From Cyathus striatus (taxonomy: Eukaryota; Basidiomycota; Agaricomycetes; Agaricales; Nidulariaceae): a stretch of DNA of 64,000 bases. The stretch is taken from positions 2,294,001-2,358,000 of the forward strand of contig JAOVFP010000012.1 of assembly GCA_025738555.1 (NCBI GenBank), given 5' to 3'. Below, piece after piece: positions 58,754 to 64,000 of the stretch (the first letter of the stretch is position 1; each line of letters opens with the position of its first letter). Position numbers and translations under genes: made by a program. Under the pieces are notes generated by a model that saw only the letters and a list, made by a program, of their open reading frames with translations, did no database searches and had not been told where the DNA came from.

Positions 58754-61700
58754 TCACCACGCAGCAGGAGCAATATTTTCCTTATCACCCAGCACCTTCC
58801 TCACAGGACTCTGCAGAGTCGCAGGCCCAATATCCAGCTTCTTAACACCAAACATAGGCGGTGAGGGCGAAATAGCATTCTCCACCTCCAAGATAGAATT
58901 GAAGCTCGTCTCTCCATCAAGCTATTCCGGCTCATGGTCCAGCAGACTAGGCTGAGCAGGGAACGACGAAAGCTCGAACCGGACGGGAGAGCTTTCCATC
59001 GGTACAGAAGCACTCGGAGGCACGGGAGAGGATGTAGCAGTGATATCGTGTTCTTCCTCTTCCAGCACTTTGCTCGTGCTCGCAGTGGTGGACCCAAAAA
59101 TTGAGGCCGAGGACAGGGAGAGACGCTGTCTCGTTTGCTGTCTCTCAGAGAAAGCAATAGCCGCTCCTCCAGGGATTGGCTTCGGCGGCTGAAGCTTAGA
59201 TACGGGAGCAGCACCAAGCCCCAGTCCTAATGCATCAAGCTTACTAACGAAGGCAGCGACCGCACGATGCTCCTCCTCTAGCTGCTTCCTCGCCTACGTC
59301 CAAACCAATTAGCAATGCCCAACACCGGGAAACAAATGACAAACCTTCTTCTCATTCTCCAACTGCTTAACAACCTCCGCCCATCGCTCCTTCTCCTCCC
59401 TCTTCCTAACCTCCTCATCAAACTTCTCCTTCCATTCCCGCTCGACGTCCTCCTTAACCTTCCGCAGAGGCTCGCCCAGGTTCTCCTCGCACCCCCTAAC
59501 GACAATCGAGCTCCCGAATCGCCTTACCCTGCTCGGCAATAAGCTTATCCTTCTCGCTCTGAGAGGCAGTATGCGGAAGAGGCGGGCGAGCAATCAGCGC
59601 AGCTTCAAGCGACAGAAGCTGGTTGGCTTGAGACACCATCTGCATGCGGGCAGCGAGGAGCTCTTGTTAAAGCTATCGTCATAATAGCAAATACACAATT
59701 CGACCAAGACGGAGAACTAACCTGATACGGGGACATGTCGAAGTCGACCTTAGTAGGACTAGCAGGCCTCAAATCGTCACTCTTCGCATTATCCACCGTC
59801 TGACTTGCCAAATGAGCTTCGTGAGCTGCTTAATGCACGCATTGAGATCGCCCATCGCCTTCGTTTCGTCAATCTGCTGTGGTATCTTGTATCAGCCGAA
59901 GTTGATAACAGTACGGAAGAAGGGAAAACGTACCTCACGAGCCGACAACCGACGATTCCGAACAGGAGCGTCAGCCTCACGCTCCGCAAGCCCACGCTTG
60001 AGATCCTCAATCTCCTTCCTATACCGCTCAATGAGCGCATCCGTATCGATGGTCTCTTTCGTCTGCGCGTTGGGCTGCGGGGCGGGATTGGGGCCGTTCC
60101 CTAGCAAGCGAAGATGAGTAAAACATACATGGGCGTCCTTGACCCTCTTAGCGAACAACAGTGTGCTCGTGCTCTCAGTGACGGCTGAAGGGTCGGGGTT
60201 GATTGTACAGATGACACTGATACATGCATTACCAGACAAAGAAGGTTGCAGAATACGCGTCAGCTTCGAGTTGCGGTATGGTATGTGATCCCTGCATTCC
60301 ATCTATTAGCAAGTACACCGACAGTTAGCTAGGAAGAACGTACGTCTTCCCCTTAGCAGCATTCTCTGCCAATGTCCTAATAACAGTTCCTAGCGTCAAC
60401 AAACTACACACTGTCAGCATCCTACAACGAACCACAAAACCAACAACGAACCTGGTAATAATATACTTCCCCTCCCTCGTCCGTTCCTTATTGGACGTAG
60501 CCTTCTCCTACCCCGCAAGACCAATAAGACTCTAGCAACCAACCGCCTCGTTAGCATCTACCCACACCATAAAGCAAAAAGACAAACCCAAACGGACGCG
60601 CTCACGCTCCTCCCACCTCCAGCCTGAAACCTACCCCCACCAAGCCCCGGCGCTTGCCGTCCTCCTACCCAAGGCGTATGCCTCCCACTAGGCGGCACAG
60701 GCGTAACAGGCCTCTCCTCCCGACTCTCCCGACTCTCAATAACAACCCTAAAAACACTATGACTCCGACTACCCTCTCATTCCAATCCGTGCACGCAGTT
60801 CTCCTATTCCCTTCGCCCCTCTTCAAAACACCATTCACACCAGCCAAGCTTGTAACAACCTCCTCGCGGAGGGATACTAAGGTGATATCGTTTCCTGTCC
60901 CTTGGATCTGTACAGGGTTCGCTGAGGCCAACGAGAGGAGAGCAAGGAGATCGATGATGGTTTCGTTGCAGATTTCTAGCTACGAGCAGCGGAGGTATTC
61001 CCTCTCTGGCGTATTGCGGATATACGAGACGATGTCTCGTGTAGGGCGGGGTACGATACCTGGCTCGGTTTCGTCTCCTGTGAGCGTGTACGTCTTTCCT
61101 GAGACGGTTTGTCCGTACGCGAAGACGACTGCGATGTACCCCTCCATTGCAGCGCGTACGTGTTTACCCGCGGAGGTGATGCATATAGGCTTGTTTTCTG
61201 ACCAGGTGAGGATGGAATCGAAGGTGAATACGGGTGCGGGGGTGGTGGGTTTGTGGTACGCAGGCAAGAGGGAGATATCATTCGTACTAGGGGACTATGC
61301 GCTAAGATTGTTCGAAGGGCGCATACTATATGGTCCAGCCGTTAGCAAAGGCAGTAAAGGAGAGAGGAAAAAAAGGACCGAACGGAAACCATAACCCTAT
61401 CATCAACCTTATCCACCTCAACAGGATGATCCTCAGCATCAAACGACACATCCCCAGGCCCAACAGTCTGGTAATCCACCAACACCTGCTCAGGATTGAC
61501 ATTACTCACATCCATCTTGCTAGTCGCAGGCAGAAAGCTCGGACTCTCCACCCCTTTCCTCGGGGACAAAGATGTCCTATGTCGACTCGTGCTCCCTCCC
61601 TTCGTTGGCGTACCCGGGACAGGAGGGAGACTTTTGGACGTGGATAAGTTGAATTTGATGGTCTTGCGCGAATCGGCAGATAGGGGGGCTTTGTACTTCT

Positions 61701-61825
61701 TGTGCGTGGTGCTGAGGAGGCTACTCCCGTTGCCGGCGCGGGAGAGGCGGTTGGAGAGGTCGCTGGCGCTGGAGATGCTTGAAATAGAGCCGGAGTGCTT
61801 GGGCGTGATGTACGATGTACGTTTA
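58754..61825 (-). pseudogene. Kinesin-7-like pseudogene, copy c (inverted in copy B)
   Basis: The most complete tail of the three copies, starting at about 61825 with Ser-rich SISSISSASDLSNRLSRAG and VMVSVR before intron 1. Motor P-loop is GQTVSGKT (about 61110). The C-terminus is PATLQSPVRKVLGDKENIA, including a KEN sequence, to TGA 58754. Lesions: TAG in the LRCS-LEI block near 60985, a 1-base deletion in the NERSS codons near 60777, TAG at 60508-60510 beside the IGLAG block, a 2-base deletion near 59505 and TAG at 58922. The first roughly 40 codons of copy b are missing. The break joins to the start of a GFA gene at 61831. Confidence 0.85.
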
Positions 61826-61830
61826 ACGTT

Positions 61831-61854
61831 TTAACGTTTAAGTTCAACTGGCAT
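61831..61854 (-). pseudogene. GFA gene stub: first six codons then stop
   Basis: ATG 61854 reads MPVELK then enters foreign sequence (R, stop at 61831). The upstream region to about 62450 matches 35826-36130, so this is the promoter and start of a second GFA copy whose body has been replaced by the inverted kinesin. It lacks the 11-bp duplication found in copy A. Confidence 0.7.
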
Positions 61855-62050
61855 CTTTCTCTGAGCGGACTGGGTTAGAGTGCGGTATGGGGTTTGGAAA
61901 GTTGTGAGTCAGGTTCGAAGTGGTGCAATGGAAGGTGGTATTTGGTAGGAGAGGAGAGCTCGAGATGGGAGATGGAGAGGCGTGAGAACATGACCGTAAG
62001 CACTCCGCAGAAGGTGATGTCGATGGAACAAGACGATGAGCCTGGAACTT

Positions 62051-62379
62051 CAAATATTCCCACTAACTTTAGTTAGTAGGGTTATAGGGCTCGAGCTCGA
62101 AATTCTTTGGCAGTAAATTACAATACATTTGTTCTTGTTTACATTCTCGGCATTTCGCCTTCTCTCTTGTTCAGCTTCGTTAAGATCTGTGCGGTCAACT
62201 GTCGTTACTTGTATATATCCTTCTTAGTTATTGTCTGTGCGACGTGCATGGCAGTTATAATAAGTACTATAAATTTTCTTTGTTAGCTATAGTAGTATAA
62301 GTGAATCTACTTATTCTCCTTGTGCGTAGTTAGTGGGCTTTGCCGGCGATAGCCGGCCTTATTTGTTATTCAAATCTCA
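62051..62379. mobile_element. 329-bp insertion with a paralogous empty site
   Basis: Copy A reads ..cctggaacttgaagtgg.. near 36040. Copy B has aactt on both sides of 329 extra bases (aactt at 62046-62050 and 62380-62384), as expected of a 5-bp target duplication. The insert begins caaatattcccac and ends ttattcaaatctca. It has an inverted gccggc-gata-gccggc near its right end (about 62342-62357). It encodes nothing and its family is unknown. Confidence 0.65.
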
Positions 62380-62849
62380 AACTTGAAGTGGTAGTGAGAA
62401 GCGTTTCCGACTTTCTATTTGTTTGGTTCTGGTTGTGATGGTAAATAATTGACTAAGTAAGCAAATAAGATAAGAAACCGTCCAGCTTAGGCCGGGGCCT
62501 TGGCTAAGTTGGCTTCGAAAATCGATTTGCTTCGTCTACCGACATAAGTCGCAACAGGTCAGGGTACAAACAGGATGGGAAACTTGGATTACGGTGTCCG
62601 GGAATCGCATGCACTTACTTTTTAATTCGTGTCAACGCTTGGCACTTGGCGCTCAATGTATCTTGTAAGCGAACCGATTATGAAAGTCTCAGCTTGCTTC
62701 AAAACAGGCCGCAATTAGTATCGTTATAATAGTAGACCATTAATATGTAAGTATAATATATTATGATGGTGTCCTAAGGACTTCGTAAGTAGAGTGATAG
62801 TGTCGATAGTGTCTGCAACTTTTATGTCCAAGTTATACTATCCCCCAAG

Positions 62850-63068
62850 AAATAAAAAAGAATCACTTACTTGACAACCCATTGAGTGATAGTGGATGAC
62901 GAAGTAACTTGATTCTGTAATCAAACGAGAGGAAATGGCGAGTACAACTTAAGTGCAGAACTGGAGTATGTGCAGGGATTGGAGATTGGACAAATGTGGG
63001 ATCGAACCCGGGACCTCCTGAATAGTAAGCGAGCTATAATTACCCCGCCATATTAATAGCCCTGCTTT
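62850..63068 (-). repeat. Candidate tRNA-derived SINE or degenerate tRNA
   Basis: On the minus strand ggttcgatccc (63008-62998) fits a pol III B box, and tggcggggtaa (63050-63040) is A-box-like about 40 bases upstream. The sequence continues for about 140 bases to a T run (cttttttatt, 62860-62851) that would end pol III transcription. The anticodon stem is not convincing, so a SINE head fits better than a working tRNA gene. Confidence 0.4.
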
Positions 63069-63331
63069 ATTTATAGATTTTTGAATGTGATGCGTAGGCC
63101 GGACACATTCGTCGCAATATGAGGAGCTTTTGATATGCTATGGATATGCGGATGTCTTATAAATTTAAAAATAATGACATCGGAATAATGCCTGTTGAGA
63201 CAACATTTCAATAACTAAGCATGAACATACTGATTGAGCTCGGAACAGCAGCCTAAGTATATTAAAGTACTAGCATACTACAAGTGGGCTGTAGGCTCAA
63301 AGTCTATTAACTATGGCATCGATGTCGTGAT
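63069..63331. other. Spacer, nothing recognised
   Basis: AT-rich sequence downstream of the edge gene. No repeat or open frame of note. Confidence 0.4.
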
Positions 63332-64000
63332 TCATTCCGAAGTATATTGTTGAATATGATGGTTCACCATCTCCTTAAAAATTGACCACCCAACACGAGC
63401 ACTGAGCTTGGGTTTTCCAATACCAACATAGATATTCGTGCACGCCGCAACATTCTCAGGTGTTCCGAAGAGAAGGAGATCAGGTCTGTCATATTCATTA
63501 AGTAAATCATTTATGACTTCGTCTTCCGTCCTTATCAGACGATCTTTACCACCATGCCTTTCTGGCATCGAGTAAATATCAATGCGTCGGGCACCGCTCG
63601 GTAGGAGAATCTTCTTCTGGCTGCGAATGCGATGTGATTGATTTTCAATCCTGACCTCATTGAGACGTTCTTGTACAATTTGTCCCCATAGCCAGTATGA
63701 AATCATTCTAAAAATATCTATGAAATAAAGCAATACAGTTAAAGATGTAGTGTAAGCTTACGAATGAATATCATCAGATTCAACATATCCGGATGTGATC
63801 TTTCCAGAGTTATACTCATAAACGACATTTGCGAGCTCCTTTTCCCATAGTGGTCTCCATCCTCGTTCACGGGTGATGTTGTATGTGCTCTTTACAGTCC
63901 TGAAGGCCGGGAGTTGAGCTTCAGGTAAAAAGGGCTGAAACCGTTGTCTAATGATTTCAATATCAATAATTGACAAAACCGTTGTATACCATAAAAAAAA
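63332..64000 (-). CDS. 3' part of a two-exon or longer gene, function unknown
   Basis: The frame is open from the window edge to 63762, then a 54-base intron (gtaagc..ttttag, 63761-63708), then exon 63707-63332 ending in TGA. The split codon gives ..ESDDIHS-MISYWLWG. The visible protein (about 204 residues) is hydrophilic, with GWRPLWEKELANVVYEYNSG, then ILLPSGARRIDIYSMPERHG and a C-terminal ARVGWSIFKEMV. It has no signal peptide or membrane segment. The layout resembles the C-terminal tails of large Agaricomycete proteins that carry an integrase-like domain upstream. That is a weak memory-based impression, and the diagnostic part would lie outside the window. The frame has no lesion, so this gene may be alive. 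Confidence 0.6.

Overview
The window looks like a repeat-rich, AT-rich stretch of a filamentous basidiomycete genome, most likely an Agaricomycete. The grounds are short GT..AG introns of about 47-70 bases, NACHT-WD40 (NWD, NLR-like) genes of the type expanded in mushrooms, Ty3/gypsy chromoviruses, a kinesin-7-like gene, and a fungal GFA-type gene. I cannot name the species. Everything was read by eye, so counts and identities are approximate.

Layout. 1-2836 is a long foldback element with minisatellite arms and a core holding a degenerate 5' end of 18S rRNA. 2946-9635 is a complete, young chromodomain gypsy retrotransposon (698-bp LTRs, 5-bp target duplication cacta) that carries disabling CpG-type transitions. 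9640-15500 holds mostly decayed sequence: a possible small two-exon gene, an M28 peptidase remnant, 331-bp tandem repeats and an unrecognised decayed gene. 15739-25535 is a second, dead gypsy element on the minus strand. Its integrase ends at a foldback element, its gag is split by about 3 kb of inserted sequence that contains another foldback element, and its reverse transcriptase is partly deleted.

26810-29422 and 48102-52288 are paralogous three-exon NWD genes, both with open frames. The proteins (about 837 and 1362 residues) are alike up to the propeller, but one has 3 WD40 repeats and the other 15. Each sits at the left end of a related segment. In copy A (26.8-39.4 kb) the NLR is followed by a decayed module, a kinesin tail, a serine-protease-like fragment, a broken GFA gene and a nearly full kinesin pseudogene. 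In copy B (48.1-62.4 kb) the decayed module is present about three times, and the kinesin is inverted and fused to the first codons of the GFA gene. Between the copies (39.4-48.1 kb) I see repeats, a possible inverted-repeat element at 43.5-47.1 kb and no secure gene. The right edge holds a partial two-exon gene of unknown function.

The only protein genes that look functional are the two NLRs, which probably act as cytosolic non-self sensors, and possibly the edge gene. The main themes are NLR repeat-number divergence after segmental duplication, a family of foldback elements with minisatellite arms sharing a GTCAC core, and widespread CpG-type decay.
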